Below, piece by piece: positions 50,539 to 58,619 of a DNA stretch of 64,000 nt. The translations under genes were made by a program, and so were the position numbers. Source of the stretch: CAISIP01 sp031396205 (lineage in GTDB: Bacteria; Pseudomonadota; Gammaproteobacteria; Burkholderiales; Burkholderiaceae_C); assembly GCA_031396205.1 (NCBI GenBank), contig JANNKH010000073.1:1-64000 (forward strand), in the 5' to 3' direction. Position 1 is the first letter of the stretch; every line of letters begins with the position of its first letter. Below the pieces are notes generated by a model, which was given only the letters and a program-made list of their open reading frames with translations, was not told the origin of the DNA and ran no database searches.

Positions 50539-52338
50539 TCAGACGCCCTGGGGCAGGTCCACGAGGATCGTCTCGCCGGGCGCCACGCGGGTGAAACGCA
50601 CCGGTTCGCGGCCGATCTGCAGCGCGCCATCCCGCTGCGTGATGACGATGAACGTCGATCCGGATAAAGCTCCGGTGTCCGGGTGATCCTCACGAAAATG
50701 CGCGCCGCGCGAATCCTCGCGTGCCAGCGCCGACGTGGCGATGACACGGCTCACCGCGATCAGGCTGCGCAGGTTCAACCAGTCGTGCCAGCTCAGGTTG
50801 AAGCTGCGGTCGCCGTCGGCCACACCGGTGCGCGACAGCCTTGCGTCCAGCCCGTCGAGCGTACCCAATGCGCGCTGCAGACCGGGCGTGTCGCGCAGGA
50901 TGCCGACGTCCTGCCACATGCAGTCGAACAATGCCTCGCGGATCGACTCCAACTCGCCGGGCGCTTGCACGAACGGCACCAGCTGTTCGGTGATGCAGGC
51001 CGTCAGCGCCGCCTCGTCGGGCGCGCGCAGCATGCCTTCGCGCGCAACCCAGTCGGCCATGCTGTCGCCGGCAATGCCGCCAAAGACGGTGGAGTTGGCC
51101 ACGCCGTTGCCACCAAGGCGGTTTGCGCCGTGCACGCCTCCGGTGTCTTCGCCGGCCGCAAACAGGCCGGTGAGGCCGGTGCGGCAGTCGGCGTCAAAAA
51201 CCACGCCCCCCATCATGTAGTGCGCCGTCGGAACCACCTCGACCAAGCCAGCGGCCAGATCGAAGCCGCAATCGGCGCATCGCTCGACCATGCCCTTGAA
51301 CTGGCGCCGCACGTTCTCGGGCCCCAGGTGCTCCATCTTCAGGTAGACCCCGCCATTGGGCGAGGTGCGACCGGCGCGCATCTCGGTATAGATAGCGCGA
51401 GAAACGATATCCCGTGTGGCGCGTTCGCCGCGGGGATCGTACTGGTCCATGAAGCGCTTTTGCTCGCCGTTGAGCAGGTGACCGCCAGCGCCGCGCAGGC
51501 CTTCTTCAAGAACGGTACCGGTCATGCGCGTGCCGGTGCCAGCGAGCAACCCGGTCGGATGAAACTGCACCATCTCCATGTCGCGCAATGGCAGGCCCGC
51601 GCGCAGTGCCATGGCCAGGCCGTCGCAGGTCTTGTCGCCCGACGGCGTGTGGTACTTGTACATCGTCGGCCCGCCACCGGTGGCCAGCAGCACCGCTTTG
51701 GCCTGCACGAACACGAAGCCGCCGTCGCGGATATCGATCATCAGCACACCGGCCAGCGCCTGACCGTCGGTGGACTTGATCAGTTCGACTGCGCGATGTT
51801 CCTCGAGTCGGTGGATGCCGCGCGACCAGACCTGCTCGGACAGGCGGTTGATGATCTCGATCCCGGTCAGGTCGCCCTTGTGCACGGTGCGATCAAAAGT
51901 TTGCCCGGCAAAAGCCTTCTGGTGCACGCTGCCGTCGGGGTTGCGATCGAAGAAGCAGCCCAGTTCGTTCTCGAGTTCGTGCACGCGCTCGACGGCCTTG
52001 GTCACCAGCGTCCAGGCCAGGTCCTGATCGGACAACCATTTGCTGCCTTCGATGGTGTCCATGAAGTGGCGCTCGACCGAGTCGCCGGGCGCCAGCGCCA
52101 CGTTGTAGCCGCCCTGCACCATGCGCGTGCAGCCGCATTTTCCGAGCAGGCCCTTTACCGCCACCGTGATGTGCATCGCGGGCGCACTTTGGTGCGCGTG
52201 CAGCGCCGCAAACAGACCCGCGCCACCGGAGCCCAGGATCAGGATGTCGGTCTGCAGGCGCCTGACGGGCGTGGCCGCAGGACTTGCTGCGTGTTGCGCG
52301 CTGCGGCGTTCACCGTTGGTACTGCCCGGCGTACTCAC
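50539..52338 (-). CDS. succinate dehydrogenase/fumarate reductase-like flavoprotein subunit
   Basis: 599 residues. The FAD fold begins ILILGSGGAGLFAALHA. Dicarboxylate-site residues of the SdhA/FrdA family are in place: QFHPTG, ATRDIVSRAI (Arg), PTAHYMMGG and HGANRLGGNG. The position that carries the covalent flavin His in SdhA (SHT before QGG) reads GCT here (KCGCTRMVQGG), so FAD is probably not bound through that His. The GTG start overlaps the stop of the hydratase beta gene by four bases. The Fe-S and membrane subunits are encoded five to seven genes upstream in the same direction. Confidence 0.93.
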   Translation of the reverse strand: MSTPGSTNGERRSAQHAASPAATPVRRLQTDILILGSGGAGLFAALHAHQSAPAMHITVAVKGLLGKCGCTRMVQGGYNVALAPGDSVERHFMDTIEGSKWLSDQDLAWTLVTKAVERVHELENELGCFFDRNPDGSVHQKAFAGQTFDRTVHKGDLTGIEIINRLSEQVWSRGIHRLEEHRAVELIKSTDGQALAGVLMIDIRDGGFVFVQAKAVLLATGGGPTMYKYHTPSGDKTCDGLAMALRAGLPLRDMEMVQFHPTGLLAGTGTRMTGTVLEEGLRGAGGHLLNGEQKRFMDQYDPRGERATRDIVSRAIYTEMRAGRTSPNGGVYLKMEHLGPENVRRQFKGMVERCADCGFDLAAGLVEVVPTAHYMMGGVVFDADCRTGLTGLFAAGEDTGGVHGANRLGGNGVANSTVFGGIAGDSMADWVAREGMLRAPDEAALTACITEQLVPFVQAPGELESIREALFDCMWQDVGILRDTPGLQRALGTLDGLDARLSRTGVADGDRSFNLSWHDWLNLRSLIAVSRVIATSALAREDSRGAHFREDHPDTGALSGSTFIVITQRDGALQIGREPVRFTRVAPGETILVDLPQGV

Positions 52339-52946
52339 GCCTGCACGCCCAGGCTTGCCAGTACCGCCGCGCGCCGGGCCTGCGCAGCGTCGCGTACACC
52401 GTCGTACAGGCTCGCACCCCGGCTATCCATCGCGACCAGCAGCGGGCCAAAATCGCGGATGCGAAACTGCCAGAGCGACTCGGGATTGAGGTCGTCGAGA
52501 TCGACATCCTCGATCTGTTCGATCCAGGTGGTTTCCAGCGCCGCTGTGCCGCCAATGATGGCCAGGTAGGCACCGCCCAGGTCCTGGAACGCCTGCGCCG
52601 AAGCCTCACGCAGGCCGCCTTTGCCCACGACCAGGCGCACGCCGTACTGCTCCATCAGCGGGCGGGTGAAGCGCTCCATGCGATCGGAGGTCGTGGTGCC
52701 CACGCACACCGGCTGGTAACCGGCCGGGAACGCATCGCTGCGCTCGACCTTGCGCACATTTGGTGCGGTGTGGATCACGGCATGGCCGCGCAGGTCGAAT
52801 CGGGTTGTTCGGCCGCGGTCGAACAGGTGAATCTGTGTTGCATCGCGGATGCCGAACAGGCGCTGCTGCAGCGTGACGGTGTCGTTCACCTGCAATGCGC
52901 GCGCTTGCGCCTCGGTCACGGGCATGGTCAGGTCATGGTGCGCCAT
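52335..52946 (-). CDS. class I fumarase/tartrate dehydratase-like hydratase, beta subunit
   Basis: 203 residues matching the C-terminal domain of Fe-S fumarases (FumA) or TtdB. It has GTTTSDRMERF, VVGKGGLREASAQAFQDLGG, YLAIIGGTAALETTWI, LNPESLWQFRIRDFGPLLVAMD and GASLYD. Together with the alpha subunit encoded 16 bases upstream it would add water to fumarate or a related unsaturated dicarboxylate, or reverse this. Two-subunit forms are typical of tartrate dehydratase and of archaeal or anaerobic fumarases. The stop overlaps the start of the flavoprotein gene. Confidence 0.93.
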   Translation of the reverse strand: MAHHDLTMPVTEAQARALQVNDTVTLQQRLFGIRDATQIHLFDRGRTTRFDLRGHAVIHTAPNVRKVERSDAFPAGYQPVCVGTTTSDRMERFTRPLMEQYGVRLVVGKGGLREASAQAFQDLGGAYLAIIGGTAALETTWIEQIEDVDLDDLNPESLWQFRIRDFGPLLVAMDSRGASLYDGVRDAAQARRAAVLASLGVQA

Positions 52947-52961
52947 GGTGTCGCTTTTCTT

Positions 52962-53837
52962 TCAGAAGCCGATAGTCACGCCGGCCGGCGTGAAGTCGGC
53001 GCGCGCACGGCGCGCCGAATGGCATTGCATGTTGACCGCGATCGGGTTCATCGTGATGTGGGTCGCGGCCAGTTCAATATGCACGGCAAAGGCCGTCGCG
53101 TCGCCGCCAAGGCCCTGCGGGCCGACTCCGAGCTGGTTGACGGCCACCGACAGCTGCTGCTCCAGTTCGGCGCCGGCAGCATCCTGGCAGCGGCTGCCCA
53201 GCGGCCGCGTCGCCGCGCGCTTGGCCAGCGCCACCGCGAGGTCGGACGTGCCGCCCAGGCCGACACCGACGATGGTCGGCGGGCAGGTCTTACCACCGGC
53301 GGCGAGCACGCAATCGATGACGAAGGTCTTGATTGCGGCGATACCGTCGGCGGGCACTGCCATCTTCAGAAACGAGTTGTTCTCCGAACCGCTGCCCTTG
53401 GGAATCATCTCGATGCGCAGGTTCTCGGGCTCGTCGCTGAAGTCGATGTGGATCACCGGCACCTCGATGCCGCAGGAGGTGTGCTCGTTCTTGCGCGTGA
53501 GCGGATGCACGACCGAACTGCGCAGCGGGTATTCCCGCGTGGCACGCTCGCAGCCGCGGCGGATGGCCTGCTTGAGCGCCTGGCCGTCTACCTCGACGCC
53601 CTTGCCAATCCACAGATTGTAGATCGGCACGCCGGTGTCCTGGCACAGCAGGTTGTCGGTCTGCTCGGCCACCGCGATGTTCTGCACCATCGTGGCCAGC
53701 ACGCGCCGGGCGGTGGCGCCGGTCTCGCTCCGTTCGAGCCGGTCAAAGCCTTGCTTGATGTCGGGTGGGAGCACCTTGAGCGCGCGGATGTACAGCTCCT
53801 TGGCCGTTTCCTCGACAGCCTGCAGATCGATTTTCAT
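52962..53837 (-). CDS. class I fumarase/tartrate dehydratase-like hydratase, alpha subunit
   Basis: 291 residues matching the N-terminal domain of Fe-S fumarases or TtdA. Three cysteines expected to hold the 4Fe-4S cluster are visible in LLCQDTGVPIY, GKTCPPTIVGVGLGG and the C-terminal NMQCHSARRA. PKGSGSENNSF is the conserved loop. The cluster makes these enzymes oxygen-sensitive. The gene lies between the Bug receptor and the beta subunit. Fumarate/malate is the default reaction, while mesaconate, tartrate or substituted fumarates are alternatives given the context. Confidence 0.93.
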   Translation of the reverse strand: MKIDLQAVEETAKELYIRALKVLPPDIKQGFDRLERSETGATARRVLATMVQNIAVAEQTDNLLCQDTGVPIYNLWIGKGVEVDGQALKQAIRRGCERATREYPLRSSVVHPLTRKNEHTSCGIEVPVIHIDFSDEPENLRIEMIPKGSGSENNSFLKMAVPADGIAAIKTFVIDCVLAAGGKTCPPTIVGVGLGGTSDLAVALAKRAATRPLGSRCQDAAGAELEQQLSVAVNQLGVGPQGLGGDATAFAVHIELAATHITMNPIAVNMQCHSARRARADFTPAGVTIGF

Positions 53838-53864
53838 GGGGTCCTTGTGCGCGATGAACGGCGC

Positions 53865-54851
53865 TCAGTTGGCGACCAGGCCGCGATTCTTGACGACGAC
53901 CCCCCAGCGCGACAATTCCTGGTCCATCGCGCTGATGAAGTCGGCGGTCGCATTGCCGACCGGGCTAATGCCCAGGTTGTCGAGCTGGGCCCGGGTCTCG
54001 GGGTCGGCCAGCACCTTGGCCGTGTCGCGCTGGATCTTGGCGACGATCGCCGGTGGCGTGCCAGCCGGAGCGAACAGGCCGAACCAGCCGGTGTTCTCGA
54101 AGCCTGGCAGGCCGCTCTCGGCTATCGTTGGCACGTCGGGCAATCGCGCCGAGCGCTGCTTTCCGGTCACAGCCAGCGCGCGCAGCCGGCCATTGCCCAG
54201 CAATGCCGAGGCGGCCGCAAAGTTGCCCACCATCATCTGCACCTGGTTGCCGATCAGGTCGGTATAGGCCGGCGCCTCGCCCTTGTAGGGCACATGCGTG
54301 ATGGCGATGCCGGCGGCATCGGCGAAGTTCTCACTCGCCAGGTGCACCTGGCTACCGACACCGGCCGAGCCAAAGTTGATCTTTCCCGGCTGGGATTTGG
54401 CTAGCGCAATCAGCTCCTTGACGCTCTTGACCGGGGAGCTTTCCGGCACCACGAGCAGCATCGGGCCGCTGGCGACATTGGTGATGGCCTGCAGATCCTT
54501 CTTGGTATCGAAGGGCATGCTCTTATACAGATGCGGGTTGATCGTGATGCTGCCCGAGGCCATCAAAACCGTGTAGCCGTCATTCGGCGACTTGGCCACC
54601 ATGTCGGCGCCCACGTTGCCCCCGGCGCCGGCGCGGTTGTCGATCAGCACCGACTGGCCCCACAGCACCGCCAGCTTCTGCCCGATCATGCGTGCCACCA
54701 CATCGGTGGTGCCGCCCGCTGCAAATGGAACGACCATGCGAACCGGCTTGGCCGGCCAGTTGGCCTGCGCGCCGGCAGCCAGCGGCAAGCCCATGCCGAA
54801 AAAGCCAACGACGAGCGCACGACGCAGGATCGAGAAGGATGCAGTTGTCAT
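53865..54851 (-). CDS. Bug/TctC-family tricarboxylate-transport-type solute-binding protein
   Basis: 328 residues. A signal peptide (RRALVVGFFGMGLPLAAGAQA) is followed by the Bug pattern: WPAKPVRMVVPFAAGGTTDVVAR, LIDNRAGAGGNVGAD, VPYKGEAPAYTDLIGNQV and LPDVPTIAESGLPGFE. These periplasmic receptors bind carboxylates and other small acids and are greatly expanded in Burkholderiales. No TctA/TctB permease gene is near, so it must share one or act as a sensor. The ATG at 54851 has a GGAGA ribosome-binding site. It is embedded between the membrane-anchor and hydratase genes. Confidence 0.94.
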   Translation of the reverse strand: MTTASFSILRRALVVGFFGMGLPLAAGAQANWPAKPVRMVVPFAAGGTTDVVARMIGQKLAVLWGQSVLIDNRAGAGGNVGADMVAKSPNDGYTVLMASGSITINPHLYKSMPFDTKKDLQAITNVASGPMLLVVPESSPVKSVKELIALAKSQPGKINFGSAGVGSQVHLASENFADAAGIAITHVPYKGEAPAYTDLIGNQVQMMVGNFAAASALLGNGRLRALAVTGKQRSARLPDVPTIAESGLPGFENTGWFGLFAPAGTPPAIVAKIQRDTAKVLADPETRAQLDNLGISPVGNATADFISAMDQELSRWGVVVKNRGLVAN

Positions 54852-54933
54852 TGTGTTTGTCTCCAGGAAAAAGGTAAGGAACGAAGATACGAGCGAACGA
54901 AGAATACGCCAATTGCTGCATCGCCGGCCGATG

Positions 54934-55296
54934 TCAGGACAGCAGAGCAAGTGCAAACGCGAGCCCCATGGCCATCGCACAGCCAGCCGCCGCGGCGATC
55001 CAGTTCTTGCGCAGACCCGAGGCGGGACCGAACTCAATCAGCAAAAGGCGCACCCCTCCCATCATGTGCAGCGACAACAGGACCACGAGTCCCCATTCGG
55101 CAACTTTGAAAAGCCCCTGGTCAGCGAAGCGCAGAAATCCGTCCAGCGCCGCCGCTCCATGCAATGCCTGTCCCAATGCCCAGAAATGCAGCGGCAGGAA
55201 CAGGGCAAGTGCAAGCCCGGACAACCTGTGGACCAGAAACGCCCACCAGGCCGGGTGTGCATGCGCGCGCGCATCGGTGCGCTGCATCGCCGTCAT
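54934..55296 (-). CDS. succinate dehydrogenase cytochrome b-like membrane anchor (SdhC-like)
   Basis: 120 residues with three predicted membrane segments. WAFLVHRLSGLALALFLPLH and VLLSLHMMGGVRLLLIEFG match the SdhC pattern, including His residues suited to haem and the HR-SG quinone-site motif. It would anchor the Fe-S and flavoprotein subunits to the membrane. The start overlaps the stop of the other anchor gene by four bases. Confidence 0.85.
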   Translation of the reverse strand: MTAMQRTDARAHAHPAWWAFLVHRLSGLALALFLPLHFWALGQALHGAAALDGFLRFADQGLFKVAEWGLVVLLSLHMMGGVRLLLIEFGPASGLRKNWIAAAAGCAMAMGLAFALALLS

Positions 55297-55652
55297 GACG
55301 AGGTCTCAATGCCGACCACCGCCCAGACAGCGCGCAGTCCGGTGACCAACAGCAGCAGAGCGAACAGCCGCGCGCCCCACAGCGCTGGTGTGGGGCCAAT
55401 GCTCCACCACTCACGCGCAATATTGGCCAGCCCCACCGGCACATGTGCCGCGCAGGCAATCACGAAAACGGCGTAAAACGCGCCGAAGGTCCAGTTACCC
55501 TGGGTGCGACCCAGGATTTCTGCCGCGCTCAGGCCACCGCGTACGGCGTAGACCATCACCGCCAGATGCACCAGAACGCACAGCGCCAGAACCATGGCAC
55601 TGACGCGCTGCCAGTACCAGCGCTTGGCTTGTGCAATGGCGGCGGCGCTCAC
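55293..55652 (-). CDS. second succinate dehydrogenase/fumarate reductase membrane anchor
   Basis: About 119 residues with three predicted membrane segments. KRWYWQRVSAMVLALCVLVH, VRGGLSAAEILGRTQGNW and AAHVPVGLANIAREW resemble b-type anchor subunits found with such Fe-S proteins, with His in segments one and two. The start is taken as the GTG at 55652, ten bases after the stop of the Fe-S subunit gene. The frame is open further upstream inside that gene, but that part has no family similarity. Confidence 0.82.
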   Translation of the reverse strand: MSAAAIAQAKRWYWQRVSAMVLALCVLVHLAVMVYAVRGGLSAAEILGRTQGNWTFGAFYAVFVIACAAHVPVGLANIAREWWSIGPTPALWGARLFALLLLVTGLRAVWAVVGIETSS

Positions 55653-55662
55653 CGGGCAACTT

Positions 55663-56412
55663 TCATAACCGGCCTCGCACCGCGGCCTGGGCCACGACAC
55701 GCTTGAGCCCGGCGATGGCCAGCGTGGGCGCCAGTTGCTTGGGGCAGCGCTCGGTGCAGGACCCTTGTGTGTGGCAGGAATGGCAACCGGCATCGCCCGC
55801 CACTGCGCGCAGGCGCTCGATCTGCTGCACGTCGCGCACGTCGTTGACCAGCGTCCAGGCCCGGTTCAGCGCAGCCGGCCCGAGGTAATCGGGTTGCCAG
55901 CCAACCACGTCGCACGACGCGTAACAGACCGCACATCCGATGCACTCGATGCCGGCGTTGGCTGCTGCGCGTTGGGGTGATGCAGGCGCAACCTGCGCGA
56001 AGTCATCGTGGCGGGTGGCCGCACCCTTGAACTGGCCCTTGGCCGCCGCCCATTTGTCGAAGAAGGTCGACATGTCGGTGACCAGGTCTTTCACCACCGG
56101 CAGGTTGGCCAGCGGCGCGATCTGGATCGCACCCTGCGCATCGACCACTTGCGCCACATGCGTGCGACAGGTCCAGCGCGCCTTTCCGTTGACCGTCATC
56201 GCGCAGGAGCCGCACATGCCCACGCGGCAGGCAAACCGGTAACCCAGTGACGGTTCAAGCCGGCGCTGGATGTAGGTGACAACGTCCAGCACGGTCTGAC
56301 TGGCCTGGCGCGGGACCTGATAGTCCTGGAACCGGCCTGCTGCCATGCCGCGCCAGACCGAGACTCTGAGGGGCGCCGTGGTCGTGGCAGACGGGGTTGT
56401 CAAAAGTTCCAT
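55663..56412 (-). CDS. succinate dehydrogenase/fumarate reductase-like iron-sulfur subunit
   Basis: 249 residues. The N-terminal ferredoxin domain holds [2Fe-2S] ligands in CRVGMCGSC and WTC (Cys62, 67, 70, 82). The C-terminal domain has CIGCAVCYASCD for a [4Fe-4S] centre and CHSCHTQGSCTERCP for the third cluster. It passes electrons between the flavoprotein and the membrane quinone site. The ATG at 56412 is preferred over an upstream GTG. It is the first gene of the leftward operon, divergent from the LysR gene. Confidence 0.94.
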   Translation of the reverse strand: MELLTTPSATTTAPLRVSVWRGMAAGRFQDYQVPRQASQTVLDVVTYIQRRLEPSLGYRFACRVGMCGSCAMTVNGKARWTCRTHVAQVVDAQGAIQIAPLANLPVVKDLVTDMSTFFDKWAAAKGQFKGAATRHDDFAQVAPASPQRAAANAGIECIGCAVCYASCDVVGWQPDYLGPAALNRAWTLVNDVRDVQQIERLRAVAGDAGCHSCHTQGSCTERCPKQLAPTLAIAGLKRVVAQAAVRGRL

Positions 56413-56456
56413 GTGCACATCCTAGGGTCACCGGCTAGAAAACAAAAGCCATTTTT

Positions 56457-56478
56457 ATTGCTTTCGAGCTAAAGCAAT
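56457..56478. promoter_or_regulatory. perfect inverted repeat, probable LysR operator
   Basis: ATTGCTTT (56457-56464) and AAAGCAAT (56471-56478) are perfect complements separated by six bases. The repeat lies in the AT-rich gap between the divergent LysR gene and the Fe-S subunit gene. This position and an interrupted dyad are typical of LysR binding sites. Assignment to the adjacent regulator is inference. Confidence 0.7.
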
Positions 56479-56526
56479 TCTTTAGAATCCGCAGGACGCC
56501 CGCGGCGTTGCGAACCCCCATTGCCC

Positions 56527-57405
56527 ATGCCATCGATCCGCAACCTCAAGACTTTTCTAGCCGTGGCGCGCCACGGCAGCTTTGTCGGTGCGGGCAACGA
56601 AATCGGCCTGACCGCCGCGGCTGTGGGCCTGCAGGTTCGCGCGCTGGAGGGCGAGTTGCGGCAACAACTGTTCGACCGCAGTGGCCGGGCCATCGTGCTC
56701 AATACGGCGGGCCGCTCGATGGTGGCACCCATGACCGAACTGGTGGCCCGCTATGAAGCGCTGGCTGCGCCAACCGAAGGCGAGTCACTCAGCGGGAAAC
56801 TCGTCATGGGCGCCCTGGTGTCCGCACTGATGGGTGCTTTCGCCGATGGTCTGCTGGCATTGACCAGCCAGCATCCGGCGCTGGAGGTCAAACTGTTCGC
56901 CGGCCAGTCAGCCGATTTCGCGCAACGCGTCGATGGTGGCCAACTGGATGCGGCAGTGGTCGCACAGCCCCCGTTCCGGCTTGCGTCCAGTCTTGTGTGG
57001 ACCCCACTGTACGATGAGCCAATGGTACTCATCGTGCCGCGGCAACCGCGCTTTGCCTTGATGGACGATCCACTGCACATTCTTCGGGCCAGCCCGTTCC
57101 TGCGTTTTGATCGCCTGGCCTGGACCGGCCATTTGGTCGACAAGGCATTGGCACAGGCCGGCGCAACGGTGCGCGAGGGCATGGAGCTGAACTCGGTCGA
57201 GGCCATCGTGGCGCTGGTGCGCCAGGGCTTTGGCGTATCCATCGTTCCCAAGCTTGCCAATGTGCAATGGTCGCGCGACCGCGCATTGCGTTTCATGACA
57301 CTACCCGGTGTTGATGTTCTGCGCCGGGTCGGACTGTTGGAGCGGCGCGGGCATGGCCGCAGTCGGGTCACCGCGGCGATCAAGGATTACTTCGCTGCGC
57401 GATAG
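56527..57405 (+). CDS. LysR-family transcriptional regulator
   Basis: 292 residues. The N-terminal helix-turn-helix (IRNLKTFLAVARHGSFVGAGNEIGLTAAAVGLQVRALE) is followed by a periplasmic-binding-like effector domain (residues about 90-290). The ATG at 56527 is preferred over the TTG two codons earlier. It is transcribed divergently from the dehydrogenase-hydratase operon and probably controls it in response to a small acid. The first-helix and recognition-helix residues look intact. Confidence 0.93.
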   Translation: MPSIRNLKTFLAVARHGSFVGAGNEIGLTAAAVGLQVRALEGELRQQLFDRSGRAIVLNTAGRSMVAPMTELVARYEALAAPTEGESLSGKLVMGALVSALMGAFADGLLALTSQHPALEVKLFAGQSADFAQRVDGGQLDAAVVAQPPFRLASSLVWTPLYDEPMVLIVPRQPRFALMDDPLHILRASPFLRFDRLAWTGHLVDKALAQAGATVREGMELNSVEAIVALVRQGFGVSIVPKLANVQWSRDRALRFMTLPGVDVLRRVGLLERRGHGRSRVTAAIKDYFAAR

Positions 57406-57519
57406 GTTGCGCTTCGGCCTGCCCTGGCACACATTGCAACGTGGACTCGGGCACGGGCTCGGTGCCACAGGACCGATCGCCTCAGCCGGCAATCGGGCTT
57501 CAATCTGGCGCAAGACCCA

Positions 57520-57972
57520 TTACTGCACCGGCCCCTTGAGCGCTTCCGGCAAGGCCAACTGCATCACCTCGATGCCCTCGTCGGCCAGCGCCTCGGTTTC
57601 CGCCTGCGACGCCTTGCCCCGAATGCCGCGGTGCGGCAGCTCGCCATAGTGGATGCGGCGCGCCTCCTCGGCAAAGCGCTCACCTACATCGTCGGTATTG
57701 GCCAGGATGCGCCTGGCCATGCCCAGCCAGGCGGCCTGCAATGCCATCTGGGGATCGTCAGTGGCCACGACGTCGCGTCGGACCTGTTCTGCCGGAGCCT
57801 GCGCGTGGCCCAGGTTCAGGCGCGGCGCGGTGAGCTTCTTGGTGATGGTAGTGTCGCCACACATCGGGCAGGCCACCAGACCACGTGCCAGCTGGCCGAT
57901 GTAGTCGTCCTCGGACCCGAACCAGCCTTCAAATCCGTGCGATTGCGCGCATTGAAGATCCAGTACTTTCAT
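57520..57972 (-). CDS. DUF1178 family protein
   Basis: 150 residues. The family pattern is MKVLDLQCAQSHGFEGWFGS near the start, a zinc-ribbon-like CPMCGD, TKKLTAPRLN, and ERFAEEARRIHYGE. The two CxxC-like cysteine groups (LQC ... CPMC) may bind a metal. The function is unknown. It follows the NUDIX gene by seven bases and is likely the last gene transcribed from the complex I region, a common arrangement in Burkholderiales. Confidence 0.9.
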   Translation of the reverse strand: MKVLDLQCAQSHGFEGWFGSEDDYIGQLARGLVACPMCGDTTITKKLTAPRLNLGHAQAPAEQVRRDVVATDDPQMALQAAWLGMARRILANTDDVGERFAEEARRIHYGELPHRGIRGKASQAETEALADEGIEVMQLALPEALKGPVQ

Positions 57973-57979
57973 GCTTCGA

Positions 57980-58615
57980 TTATCCGGCAGCGCAGGATTG
58001 CGCGTCGCGTCGCCAATCCAGAGTCCATGCTCCGGCAACGACGTTCTGCAACCAAAGTGCCGCCACCAGCGTCTTGCCGTCGGTGACCCGGCCGTCGCTG
58101 CAGCATTGCAGCAGTTCAGGCAGCGTGGTGTCGATCACCTCCAGGAACTCACCCTGGTCCAGATCGGGCTCACCCAGGACCAGATCCCGGGCGAACCAGA
58201 TATCGATGAATTCGGTTGAGTACGCCACCAGCGGATGCATGACGCCGGCATGTGCCCATTCGCGCGCGCGATAACCGGTTTCCTCGCGCAACTCGCGTTG
58301 CGCGCACAGCAACAGGTCTTCACCGCCATCGCGCTTGCCGGCCGGGAACTCCAGCATGACCTGTCCGATCGGATGGCGGTACTGGCGCTCCATCACCAGG
58401 CGCAATCCACCGGCTGCATCGGTGCGCATGGGAATGATCATGACCGCGCCGGGATGCACCACAAACTCGCGGGTCGCATGGGATGCATCGGGCAATCGCA
58501 CCGTATCGCGGCGCACCTGCAGGAAATGGCCCTGCAACAGCTCCAGCTGCACCGTCGTGTGCTCGATCAAATGCGCGTCAGGCTCGCGCGCCGGATCGCC
58601 GGGCGGATGCGACAC
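57980..58615 (-). CDS. NUDIX hydrolase, ADP-ribose pyrophosphatase-like
   Basis: 211 residues. The NUDIX box GKRDGGEDLLLCAQRELREE plus TGY is complete, with the catalytic REXXEE. EFPAG upstream of the box and FIDIWFARDL resemble ADP-ribose and nucleoside-diphosphate-sugar pyrophosphatases. It would cleave such diphosphates for housekeeping. The start is a GTG at 58615, four bases after the nuoN stop, without a strong ribosome-binding site, so it is translated as part of the nuo transcript. Confidence 0.92.
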   Translation of the reverse strand: MSHPPGDPAREPDAHLIEHTTVQLELLQGHFLQVRRDTVRLPDASHATREFVVHPGAVMIIPMRTDAAGGLRLVMERQYRHPIGQVMLEFPAGKRDGGEDLLLCAQRELREETGYRAREWAHAGVMHPLVAYSTEFIDIWFARDLVLGEPDLDQGEFLEVIDTTLPELLQCCSDGRVTDGKTLVAALWLQNVVAGAWTLDWRRDAQSCAAG

Positions 58616-58619
58616 GCGA

